Positions 26,401 through 38,799 of a DNA stretch of 64,000 nucleotides are shown here, piece after piece (within the stretch, counting starts at the first letter, position 1; each line of letters opens with the position of its first letter). The notes below the pieces were generated by a model. The model saw only the letters and a program-made list of their open reading frames with translations, ran no database searches and was not told the DNA's origin. The DNA is taken from assembly GCA_963693285.1 (NCBI GenBank), contig OY848924.1, positions 5,101,214-5,165,213 of the forward strand. Direction: 5' to 3'. The translations under genes and the position numbers were made by a program. Source of the DNA: Xestospongia muta (lineage: Eukaryota > Porifera > Demospongiae > Haplosclerida > Petrosiidae).

Positions 26401-29400
26401 CAAAAAGCTCAAAAGACTTTAATTTACTCTTTTAACCCACTTTGACTACTTTACTAGTATATTTAAGACAGAAAAACTTACTAAACTCTTTAGATCAGCT
26501 TATTTAACCAGTTTTCACAGTTAATTTCTAATCTTTTTTAACTTTCAAAAAGCTCCAAACACTTTATTTTACTCTTTTAACCTCTTTAGACTACTTTATT
26601 AGTATATTTAAGAGAGATAAACTTAATAAACTCTTTAGATCAGCTTATTTAACCCGTTTTCACAGTTAATTTCTAATCTTTTTTAACTTTCAAAAAGCTC
26701 TTAACTCTTTATTTTAGAGTTTTAACCTATTTAGACTACTTTATTAGTATATTTAAGACAGATAAACTTACTAAACTCTTTAGATCAGCTTATTTAACCA
26801 GTTTTCACACTTAACATCTAATCTTTTTTAACTTTCACAAAGCTCTATACTCTTTTTTTTGCGTTTTAACCTATTTAGACTACTTTATTAGTATATTTAA
26901 GACAGATAAACTTACTAAACCTTTAGATCATCTTATTTCACCAGTTTTCACAGTTAATTTCTAATCTTTTTTAACTTTCAAAAAGCTCTAAACTCTGTAT
27001 TATGGAGTTTTAACCTATTTAGACTACTTTATTAGTATATTTAAGAGAGATAATCTTCTAATCTCTTTAATGAGCTTATTTAACCAGTTTTCACAGTTAA
27101 TTTCTAATCTTTTTTAACTTTCAAAAAGGTCTAAACTCTTTATTTTAGAGTTTTAACCTATTTAGACTAGTTTATTAGTATATTTAAGATAGATAAACTT
27201 AATAACCTCTTAGCACAGCTTATTTAACCAGTTTTGACAGTTAATTTCTATCCATTTTTAACTTTCAAAAAGCTCTAAACACTTTATTTTGGAGTTTTAA
27301 CCTATTTAGACTACTTTATTAGTATATTTAAGACAGATAAACTTACTAAACTCTTTAGATCAGCTTATTTAACCAGTTTTCACAGTTAATTTCTAATCTT
27401 TTAAAACTTAAAAAATGCTCTAAACACTTTATTTTAGAGTTTTAACCTATTTAGACTACTTTATTAGTATATTTAAGACAGATAAACTTACTAAACTCTA
27501 TAGATCAGCTTATTTAACTACGTTTCACAGTTAATTTCTAAACTTTTTTAACTTTCAAAAAGCTCTAAACTCAAATTTTAGAATTATAACCTATTTAGAC
27601 TACTTTATTAGTACATTTAAGATAGATAAACTTACTAAACTCTTTAGATCAGCTTATTTAACCAGTTTTCACAGTTACTTTCTAATCTTTTTTAACTTTC
27701 AAAAAGCTCTAAACTCTTTATTTTAGAGTTTTAACCTATTTTGACTACTTTATTAGTATATTTAAGACAGATAAACTTACTAAACTCTATAGATCAGCTT
27801 ATTTAACCAGTTTTCACTGTTAATTTCTAATCTTTTTTAACTTTCAAAAAGCTCTAAACTCTTTATTTTAGAGTTTTAACCTATTTAAACTACTTTAATA
27901 GTATATTTAAGACAGATAAACTTACTAAACTCTTTAGATCAGCTTATTTAACCAGTTTTCACAGTTAATTCTAATCTTTTTTAATTTTCAAAAAGCTCTA
28001 AACAGTTTATTTTAGAGTTTTAACCTATTTAGACTACTTTATTAGTAAATTTAATACAGATAAACTTACTAAACTCTTTAGATCAGCTTATTTAACCACT
28101 TTTCACAGTTAATTTCTAATCTTCTTTAACCTTTATAAAGCTCTAAACACATTATTTTAGTCTTTTAACCTATTTAGACTACTTTATTAGTATATTTAAG
28201 ACAGATAAACTTACTAAACTCTTTAGATCAGCTTATTTAACCACTTTTCACAGTTAATTTCTAATCTTTTTTAACTTTCAAAAAGCTGTAAACAGGTTAT
28301 TTTAGTCTTTTAACCTATTTAGACTACTTTATTAGTATATTAAAGACAGATAAACTTACTAAACTCTTTAGATCAGCTTATTTAACCAGTTTTCACAGTT
28401 AATTTCTAATCTTTTTTAACTTTCAAAAAGCTCTAAACACTTTATTTTAGTCTTTTAACCTATTTAGACTACTTTATTAGTATATTTAAGACAGATAAAC
28501 TTACTAAACGCTTTAGATCAGCTTATTTAACCAGTTTTCACAGTTAATTTCTAATCTTTTTTAACTTTCAAAAACCTCTAAACTCTTTATTTTAGAGTTA
28601 TAACCTATTTAGACTACTTTATTAGTATATTTAAGACAGATAAAATTACTAAACTCTTTAGATCAGCTTATTTAACCAGTTTTCACAGTTATTTTCTAAT
28701 CTTTTTTAACTTTCAAAAGCTCTAAACTCTTTATTTTAGAGTTTTAACCTATTTAGACTACTTTATTAGTATATTTAAGAGAGATAAACTTACGTAACTC
28801 TTTAGATCAGCTTATTTAACCAGTTTTCACAGTTAATTTCTAATCTTTTTTAACTTTCAAAAAGCTCTACTCTCTTTATTTTAGAGTTTTAACCTATTTA
28901 GACTACTTTATTAGTATATTAAAGAGAGATAAACTTACTAAACTCTTTAGATCAGCTTATTTAACCAGTTTTCACAGTTAATTTCTAACCTTTTTTAACT
29001 TTCAAAAAGCTCTAAACTGTTTATTTTATTCTTTTAACCTATTTAGACTACTTTATTAGTATATTTAAGACAGATAAACTTACTAAACCTTTAGATCAGC
29101 TTATTTAACCAGTTTTCACAGTTAATTTCTAATCTTTTTTAACTTTCAAAAAGCTCTAAACTCTTTATTTTGGAGTTTTAACCTCTTTAGACTACTTTAT
29201 TAGTATATTTAAGAGAGATAAACTTCTAATCTCTTTAACGAGCTTATTTAACCAGTTTTCACAGTTAATTTCTAATCTTTTTTAACTTTCAAAAAGCTCT
29301 AAACTCTTTATTTTAGAGTTTTAACCTATTTAGACTAGTTTATTAGTATATTTAAGATAGATAAACTTACTAACCTCTTAGAACAGCTTATTTAACCAGT

Positions 29401-32240
29401 TTTCACAGTTAATTTCAAACCATTTTTAACTTTCAAAAAGCTCTAAACACTTTATTTTAGAGTTTTAACCTATTTAGACTACTTTATTAGTATATTTAAG
29501 AGAGATAAACTTACTAAACTCTTTAGATCAGCTTATTTAACCAGTTTTCACAGTTAATTTCTAGTCTTTTAAAACTTAAAAAAAGCTCCAAACACTTCAT
29601 TTTAGAGTTTTAACCTATTTAGACTACTTTATTAGTATATTTAAGAGTGACTAACTTACTGAACTCTTTAGATAAGCTTATTTGACCAGTTTTCACAGTT
29701 AATTTCTAATTTTTTTAACTTATAAAAAGCTCTGAACACTTTATTTTAGTCTTTTAATCTATTTTGACTACTTTACTAGTGTATTTAAGACAGAGAAACT
29801 TACGAAACTCTTTAGATCAGCTTATTTAACCAGTTTTCACAGTTAATTTCTAATCTTTTTTAACTTTCAAAAAGCTCTAAACAGTTTATTTCAGTCTTTT
29901 AACCTCTTTAGACTACTGTATTAGTGTATTTAAGACAGATAAACTTACTAAACTCTTTAGATCAGCTTATTTAACCAGTTTTCACAGTTAATTTCTAATC
30001 TTTTTTAACTTTCAAAAAGCTTGAAACTCTTTATTTTAGAATTTTAACCTATTTAGACTACTTTATTAGTATATTTAAGACAGATAAACTTACTAAACTC
30101 TTTAGATAAGCTTATTTAACCAGTTTTCACAGTTAATTTCAAATTTTTTTTACTTACAAAAAGCTCAAAAGACTTTAATTTACTCTTTTAACCCACTTTG
30201 ACTACTTTACTAGTATATTTAAGACAGAAAAACTTACTAAACTCTTTAGATCAGCTTATTTAACCAGTTTTCACAGTTAATTTCTAATCTTTTTTAACTT
30301 TCAAAAAGCTCCAAACACTTTATTTTACTCTTTTAACCTCTTTAGACTACTTTATTAGTATATTTAAGAGAGATAAACTTAATAAACTCTTTAGATCAGC
30401 TTATTTAACCCGTTTTCACAGTTAATTTCTAATCTTTTTTAACTTTCAAAAAGCTCTTAACTCTTTATTTTAGAGTTTTAACCTATTTAGACTACTTTAT
30501 TAGTATATTTAAGACAGATAAACTTACTAAACTCTTTAGATCAGCTTATTTAACCAGTTTTCACACTTAACATCTAATCTTTTTTAACTTTCACAAAGCT
30601 CTATACTCTTTTTTTTGCGTTTTAACCTATTTAGACTACTTTATTAGTATATTTAAGACAGATAAACTTACTAAACCTTTAGATCATCTTATTTCACCAG
30701 TTTTCACAGTTAATTTCTAATCTTTTTTAACTTTCAAAAAGCTCTAAACTCTGTATTATGGAGTTTTAACCTATTTAGACTACTTTATTAGTATATTTAA
30801 GAGAGATAATCTTCTAATCTCTTTAATGAGCTTATTTAACCAGTTTTCACAGTTAATTTCTAATCTTTTTTAACTTTCAAAAAGGTCTAAACTCTTTATT
30901 TTAGAGTTTTAACCTATTTAGACTAGTTTATTAGTATATTTAAGATAGATAAACTTAATAACCTCTTAGCACAGCTTATTTAACCAGTTTTCACAGTTAA
31001 TTTCTATCCATTTTTAACTTTCAAAAAGCTCTAAACACTTTATTTTGGAGTTTTAACCTATTTAGACTACTTTATTAGTATATTTAAGACAGATAAACTT
31101 ACTAAACTCTTTAGATCAGCTTATTTAACCAGTTTTCACAGTTAATTTCTAATCTTTTAAAACTTAAAAAATGCTCTAAACACTTTATTTTAGAGTTTTA
31201 ACCTATTTAGATTACTTTATTAGTATATTTAAGACAGATAAACTTACCAAACTCGTTAGATCAGCTTATTTAACAACTTTTCACAGTTAATTTCTAATCT
31301 TTTTTAAGTTTAAAAAAAGTCTAAACACTTTATTTCAGTCTTTTAACCTCTTTAGACTACTTTATTAGTATATTTAAGAGTGACTAACTTACTGAACTCT
31401 TTAGATAGGCTTATTTAACCAGTTTTCACAGTTAATTTCTAATTTTTTTAACTTATAAAAAGCTCTAAACAGTTTATTTTAGTCTTTTAACCTATTTTGA
31501 CTACTTTACTACTATATTTAAGACAGATAAACTTACTAAACTCTTTAGATCAGCTTATTTAACCAGTTTTCACAGTTAATTTATAATCTTTTTTAAGTTT
31601 CAAAAAAGTCTAAATACTTTATTTCAGTCTTTTAACCTCTTTAGACTACTTTATTAGTATATTTAAGACAGATAGACTTAATAAACTCTTTAGATCAAGT
31701 TATTTAACCAGTTTTCACAGTTAATTTCTAATCTTTTTTAACTTTCAAAAAGCTCTAAACTCTTTATTTTAGAATTTTAACCTATTGAGACTACTTTATT
31801 AGTATATTTAAGACAGATTAACTTACTAAACTCTTTAGATAAGCTTATTTAACCAGTTTTCACAGTTAATTTCTAATTTTTTTAACTTACAAAAAGCTCT
31901 AAACACTTTAATTTACTCTTTTAACCTATTTTGACTACTTTACTAGTATATTTAAGAGAGAAAAACTTACTTAACTCTTTAGATCAGCTTATTTAACCAG
32001 TTTTCACAGTTAATTTCTAATCTGTTTTAACTTTCAAAAAGCTCTAAACACTTTATTTCCGTCTTTTAACATGTTTAGACTACTTTATTAGTATATTTAA
32101 GTCAGATAAACTTACTAAACTCTTTAGATCAGATTATTTAACCATTTTTCACAGTTAATTTCTAATCTTTTTTAACTTTCAAAAAGCTCTAAACTCTTTA
32201 TTTTAGAGTTTTAACCTATTTAGACTTGTTTATTAGTATA
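17490..32240 (+). repeat. Copy 2 of the 14.75-kb tandem duplication
   Basis: Directly abuts copy 1. The TAGACTTGTTTATTAG junction variant at about 17,471 recurs at about 32,222, after which the sequence continues with a different monomer variant (ACTAACCTCTTAGAACAG instead of AGTAAACTCTTAAGATCAG). This defines the right end. Differences from copy 1 include CAGATTTCAC at about 5,103 against CAGTTTTCAC in copy 2, and CACAATTAATTT at about 14,509 against CACAGTTAATTT in copy 2. No third full copy follows. The array continues to 34,025 with related monomers. Confidence 0.9.
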
Positions 32241-35200
32241 TTTAAGATAGATAAACTTACTAACCTCTTAGAACAGCTTATTTAACCAGTTTTCACAGTT
32301 AATTTCTATCCATTTTTAACTTTCAAAAAGCTCTAAACACTTTATTTTGGAGTTTTAACCTATTTAGACTACTTTATTAGTATATTTAAGAGAGATAAAC
32401 TTACTAAACTCTTTAGATCAGCTTATTTAACCAGTTTTCACAGTTAATTTCTAATCTTTTAAAACTTAAAAAAACCTCTAAACACTTCATTTTTGAGTTT
32501 TAACCTATTTCGACAACATTATTAGTATATTTAAGAGTGACTAACTTACTGAACTCTTTAGATAGGCTTATTTAACCAGTTTTCACAGTTAATTTCTAAT
32601 TTTTTTAACTTATAAAAAGCTCTAAACACTTTATTTTAGTCTTTTAACCTATTTTGACTACTTTACTAGTGTATTTAAGACAGAGAAACTTACTAAACTC
32701 TTTAGATCAGCTTATTTAACCAGTTTTCACAGTTAATTTCTAATCTTTTTTAAGTTTCAAAAAAGTCTAAACACTTTATTTCAGTCTTTTAACCACTTTA
32801 GACTACTTTATTAGTATATTTAAGACAGATAAACTTAATAAACTCTTTAGATCAAGTTATTTAACCAGTTTTCACAGTTAATTTCTAATCTTTTTTAACT
32901 TTCAAAAAGCTCTAAACTCTTTATTTTAGAATTTTAACCTATTTAGACTACTTTATTAGTATATTTAAGACAGATAAACTTACTAAACTCTTTAGATAAG
33001 CCTATTTAACCAGTTTTCACAGTTAATTTCTAATTTTTTTAACTTACAAAAAGCTCTAAACACTTTAATTTACTCTTTTAACCTATTTTGACTACCTTAC
33101 TAGTATATTTAAGAGAGAAAAACTTACTAAACTCTTTAGATCACCTTATTTAACCAGTTTTCCCAGTTAATTTCTAATCTTTTTTAACTTTCAAAAAGCT
33201 CTAAACACTATATTTCCGTCTTTTAACATCTTTAGACTACTTTATTAGTATATTTAAGTCAGATAAACTTACTAAACTCTTTAGATCAGCTTATTTAACC
33301 AGTTTTCACAGTTAATTTCTAATCTTTTTTAAATTTCAAAAAGCTCTAAACTCTTTATTTTAGAGATATAACCTATTTAGACTACTTTATTAGTATATTT
33401 AAGACAGATAAACTTACTAAACTCTTTAGATCAGCTTATTTAACCAGTTTTCACAGTTAATTTCTAATTTTTTTTAACTTTCCAAAAGCTCTAAACTCTT
33501 TATTTTAGAGTTTTAACCTATTTAGACTACTTCATTAGTATATTTAAGAGAGATAAACTTACTAAACTCTTTTGATCAGCTTATTTAACCAGTTTTCACA
33601 GTTAATTTCTAATCTTTTTTAACTTTCAAAAAGGTCTAAACTCTTTATTTATGATGTTTAACCTATTTAGACTACTTTATTAGTATATTTAAGACAGAGA
33701 AACTTACTAAACTCTTTAGATCAGCTTATTTAACAAATTTTCACAGTTAATTTCTAAATTTTTTTAACTTTCAAAAAGCTCTAAACACTTTATTTTAGAG
33801 TTTTAACCTATTTAGATAACTTTATTAGTATATTTAAGACAGATAAACTTACTAAACTCTTTAGATCAGCTTATTTAACCAGTTTTCACAGTTAATTTCT
33901 AATCTTTTTTAAATTTCAAAAAGCTCTAAACACATTTTTAGTCTGTTAACCTATTTAGACTACTTTATTAGCATATTTAAGGCAGATAAACTTACTAAAC
34001 TCTTTAGATCAGCTTATTTAACCAGCTCTAAAATAAAGTGCGTAGAGCTTTTTGATAGTTAAAAAAGATTAGAGATTAACTGGTTAAATAAACTGATCTA
34101 AAGAGTTTAGTAAGTTTATCTGTCTTAAATATACTAGTAAAGTTGTTTAAATAGGTTAAAACTCTAAAATGAAGAGTTTAGAGGTTTTTGAAAGTTAAAA
34201 AGATTAGAAATTAACTGTGAAAACTGGTTAAATAAGATGATCTAAAGAGTTTAGTAACTTTATCTGACTTAAATATACTAATAAAGTAGTCAAAATAGGT
34301 TAAAAGTGAAAAATTAACCGTTTAGACTTTTTTGAAAGTAGAAGATTAGAAATTAACTGTGAAAACTGGTTAAATAAGCTGATCTAAAGAGTTTAGTAAG
34401 TTTATCTGTATTAAATGAACTAATAAAGTAGTCTAATTAGGTTAAAACTCTAAAATAAAGTGTTTAGAGCTTTTTGAAAGTTAAAATAGATTAGAAATTA
34501 CTTGTAAAAACTGGTTAAATAAGCTGATCTAAAGAGTTTAGTAACTTTACCTCTCTTAAAAATACTAATAAAGTAGTCTAAATAGGTTAAAACTATAAAA
34601 TAAATTGTTTAGACCTTTTTGAAAGTTAAAACAGATTAAAAATTAACTGTGAAACCTGGTTAAATAAGGTGATCTAAAGAGTTTAGTAAGTTTATCTGTC
34701 TTAAAATACTAATAAAGTAGTCTAAATTGGTTAAAAATATAAAATGAAGTGTTTAGAGCTTTTAGAAAGTTAAAAAAGATTAGAAATTAACTGTGAAAAC
34801 TGGTTAAATAATGTGATCTAAAGAGTTTAGTAAGTTTATCTGTCTTGAATATACTAATAAAGTAGTCTAAATAGGGTAAAACTCTAAAATAAAGTGTTTA
34901 TAGCGTTTTGAAAGTTAAAAAAGATTAGAAATTAATTGTGAAATCTGGTTACATGAGCTGATCTAAAGAGTTTAGCAAGTTTATCTGTCTAAAATTAACT
35001 AATAAACTAGTCTAAATAGGTGAAAACTATAAAATAAAGTGTTTAGAGCTTTTTGAAAGTTAAAAAAGATTAGAAATTAACTGTGAAAACTGGTTAAATA
35101 AGCTGATCTAAAGAGTTTAGTAGGTTTATCTGCCTTAAATATACTAATAAAGTAGTGTAAATATGTTAAAACTCTAAAATAAAGAGTTTAGAGCTTTTTG

Positions 35201-38200
35201 AAAGTTAAAAAAAATTAGAAATTATCTGTAAATCTCTTTAAATAAGCTGATTTAAAGAGTTTAGTAAGATTATCTCTCTTAAATATACTAATAAAGTAGT
35301 CTAAATAGGTTATAAATCTAAAATAAAGTGTTTAGAGCTTTTTGAAAGTTAAAAAAGAATAGAAACCTACTGTGAAAACTAGTTAAATAAGCTGATCTAA
35401 AGAGTTTAGTAAGTTTATCTCTCTTAAATATACTAATAAAGTAGTGTAAATATGTTAAACTCTAAAATAAAGTGTCATGAGCTTTTTGAAAGTTAAAAAA
35501 ATTAGAAATTAACTGTGAAAAATGGTTAAATAAGCTGATCTAAGGAGTTTAGTAACTTTATCTGCCTTAAATATACTAATAAAGTAGTCTAAATAGGTGA
35601 AAACTAAAAAATTAACTGTTTAGAGTATTTTGAAAGTTAAAAGATTAGAAATTAACTGTGAAAACTGGTTAAATAAGCTGATCTAAAGAGTTTAGTAAGT
35701 TTATCTCTCTTAAATATACTAATACAGTAGTCTAAATATGTTAAAACTCTAAAATAAAGAATTTAGAGCTTTTTGAAAGTTAAAAAAAGATTAGAAATTA
35801 ACTGAGAAAACTGATTAAGTAAGCTGATCTATAGAGTTTAGTAAGTTTATCTGTCTTAAATATACTAATAAAGTAGTCTAAATAGGTTAAAAATCAAAAA
35901 TAAAGTGTTTAGAGCTTTTTGAAATTTAAAAAAGATTAGAAATTAACTGTGAAATCTGGTTAAATAAGCTGATCTAAAGAGTTTAGTAAGTTTATCTGTC
36001 TTAAATATACTAATAAAGTAGTCTAAATAGGTTAAACCTCTAAAATAAAGTGTTTAGAGCTTTTTGAAAGTTAAAAAAGATTAGAAATTAACTGTGAAAC
36101 TGGTTAAATAAGCTGATCTAAAGAGTTTAGTAAGTTTATCTGTCTTAAATATACTAATAAAGTAGTCTAAATATGTTAAAACTCTAAAATAAAGTGTTTA
36201 AAGCTTTTTGAAAGTTAAAAAAGATTAGAAATTAACTGTGAAAACTGGTTAAGTAAGCTGATCTAAAGAGTTTAGTAAGTTTATCTGTCTTAAATATACT
36301 AAAAAAGTAGTCTAAATAGGTTAAAAGTCTAAAATAAAGTGTTTAGAGCTTTTAGAAAGTTAAAACAAATTAGAAATTAACTGTGAAAACTGGTTAATTA
36401 AGCTGATTTATAGAGTTTAGTATGTTTATCTATCTTAAAAATAGTAATAAAGTAGTCTAAATAGGTTAAAACTCTAAAATAAAGAGTTTAGAGGTTTTTG
36501 AAATTTTAAAAAATTAGAAATTAACTGTGAAAACTGGTTAAATAAGCTGATCTAAAGAGTTTAGTAAGTTTATCTCTCTTAAATATACTAATAAAGTAGT
36601 CTAAATAGGTTAAAACTCTAAAATAAAGTGTTTAGAGCTTTTTGAAAGTTAAAAAAAATTAGAAATTAACTGCGAAACTGGTTAAATAAGCTGATCTAAA
36701 GAGTTTAGTAAGTTTATCTGTCTTAAATATACTAATAAATTAGTCTAAATAGGTTAAAACTCTAAAATAAAGTGTTTAGAGCTTTTTGAAAGTTAAAAAA
36801 GATTAGAAATTAATTGTGAAAACTGGTTAAATAAGGTGATCTAAAGAGTTTAGTAACTTTATGTACCTTAAATATCCTAATAAAGTAGTCTAAATCGGTT
36901 AAAACTCAAAAATCAACTTTTTAGACTTTTTTAAAAGTTAAAAGATTAGAAATTAACTGTGAAAACTGGTTAAATAAGCTGATCTAAAGAGTTTAGTAAC
37001 TTTATCTGTCTTAAATATACTAATAAAGTAGTCTAAATAGGTTAAAACTCGAAAATAAAGTGTTTAGAGCTTTTTGAAAGTTAAAACAGATTAGAAATTA
37101 AGTGTAAAAACTGGTTAAATAAGCTGATCTAAATAGTTTAGTAAGTTTATCTCTCTTAAATATACTTAGAAAGTAGTTGAAATTGGTTAAAACTATAAAA
37201 TGAGGTGTTTAGAGCTTTTAGATAGTTAAAAAAGATTAGAAATTAACTGTGAAAACTGGTTAAATAAGGTGATCTAAAGAGTTTAGTAAGTTCATCTGTC
37301 TTAAATATACTAATACAGTGGTCTAAATAGGTTAAAACTCTAAAATAAAGTGTTTAGAGTGTTTTGAAAGTAAAAAAAGATTAGAAATTAATTGTAAAAA
37401 CTGGTTACATGAGCTGATCTAAAGAGTTTAGTAAGTTTATCTGTATAAAATTAACTAATAAAGTAGTCTAAATAGGTCAAAACTCTAAAATAAAGTGTTT
37501 AGAGCTTTTTGAAAGTTAAAAAAGATTAGAAATTAACTGTGAAACCTGGTTAAATAAGGTGAATTAAAGGATTTAGTAACTTTATCTCTTTTAAATATAC
37601 TAATAAAGTAGTCTAAATAGTTTAAAAATCTAAAATAAAGTGTTTAGAGCTTTTTCAAAGTTAAGAAGATTAGAAATTAACGGTGAAAACTGGTTAAATA
37701 AGCTGATTTAAAGAGTTTAGTAGGTTTACCTGTCTTAAATATACTAATAAAGTAGCCTAAATATGTTAAAACTCTAAAATAAAGTGTTTAGAGCTTTTTG
37801 AAATTTAAAACAGATTAGAAATTATCTGTAAAAACTCTTTAAATAAGCTGATTTAAAGAGTTTAGTAATTTTATCTCTCTTAATTATACTATTAAAGTAG
37901 TCTAGATAGGTTCTAATCTAAAATAAAGTGTTTAGAGCTTTTTGAAAGTTAAAAAAGATTAGAAATTAAATGTGAAAACTGGTTAAATAAGCTGATCTAA
38001 AGAGTTTAGTAAGTTTATCTCTCTTAAATATACTAATAAAGTTGTCTAAATAGGTTAAACTCTAAGATAAAGTGTAATGAGCTTTTTGAAAGTTAAAAAA
38101 GATTAGAAATTAACTGTGAAAACTGGTTAAATAAGCAGATATAAAGAGTTTAGTAACTTTATCTGTCTTAAATATACTGATAAAGTAGTCTAAATAGGCT

Positions 38201-38799
38201 AAAACTAAAAAATTAACTGTTTAGAGTTTTTTGAAAGTTAAAAGATTAGAAATTAACTGTGAAAACTGGTTAAATAAGCTGATCTAAAGAGTTTAGTAAG
38301 TTTATCTGTCTTAAATATACTAATAAAGTAGTCTAAATAGGTTAAAACTCTAAAAGAAAGAGTTTAGAGCTTTTTAAAGTTAAAAAAGATTAGAAATTAA
38401 CTGTGAAAACTGGTTAAATAAGCTGATCTATAGAGTTTAGTAAGTTTATCTGTCTTAAGTATACTAATAAAGTAGTCTATATAGGTTAAAACTCTAAATA
38501 AAGTGTTTAGAGCTTTTTGAAAGTTAAAAAAGATTAGAAATTAACTGTGAAAATTGGTTAAATAAGCTGATCTAAAGAGTTTAGTAATTTTATCTGTCTT
38601 AAATATACTAATAAAGTAGTCTAAATAGGTTAAAACTCTAAAATAAAGTGTTTAGAGCTTTTTGAAAGTTAAAAAAGATTAGAAATTAACTGTGAAAACT
38701 GGTTAAATAAGCTGATCTATAGAGTTTAGTAAGTTTATCCGTCTTAAATATACTAATAAAGTAGTCTAAATAGGTTAAAACTCTAAAATAAAGTTTTAG

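Larger units (their letters stand above)
1..34025 (+). repeat. AT-rich 145-bp satellite array, plus-oriented block 1
   Basis: Head-to-tail monomers of about 145 bp (starts at 1, 145 and 290, for example), about 235 copies. Taking ATAAACTTAC as monomer position 1, the consensus is about 23% GC. The plus strand has more T than A (about 63 against 48 per unit) and more C than G (about 23 against 11). Conserved landmarks are a TTTAGATCAGCTTATTTAACC segment near positions 18-38, a T6/A5 tract pair near 60-80, and ACTACTTTATTAGTATATTT near 120-138. Positions 1 to about 2,700 are the most uniform, including a 290-bp dimer pattern (a CACACTT variant at 477 and again at 767). Stop codons are dense in all frames and nothing looks coding. 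Orientation is arbitrary and refers to the monomer as written. Function is unknown; a centromeric or heterochromatic satellite is the obvious possibility. Confidence 0.97.
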
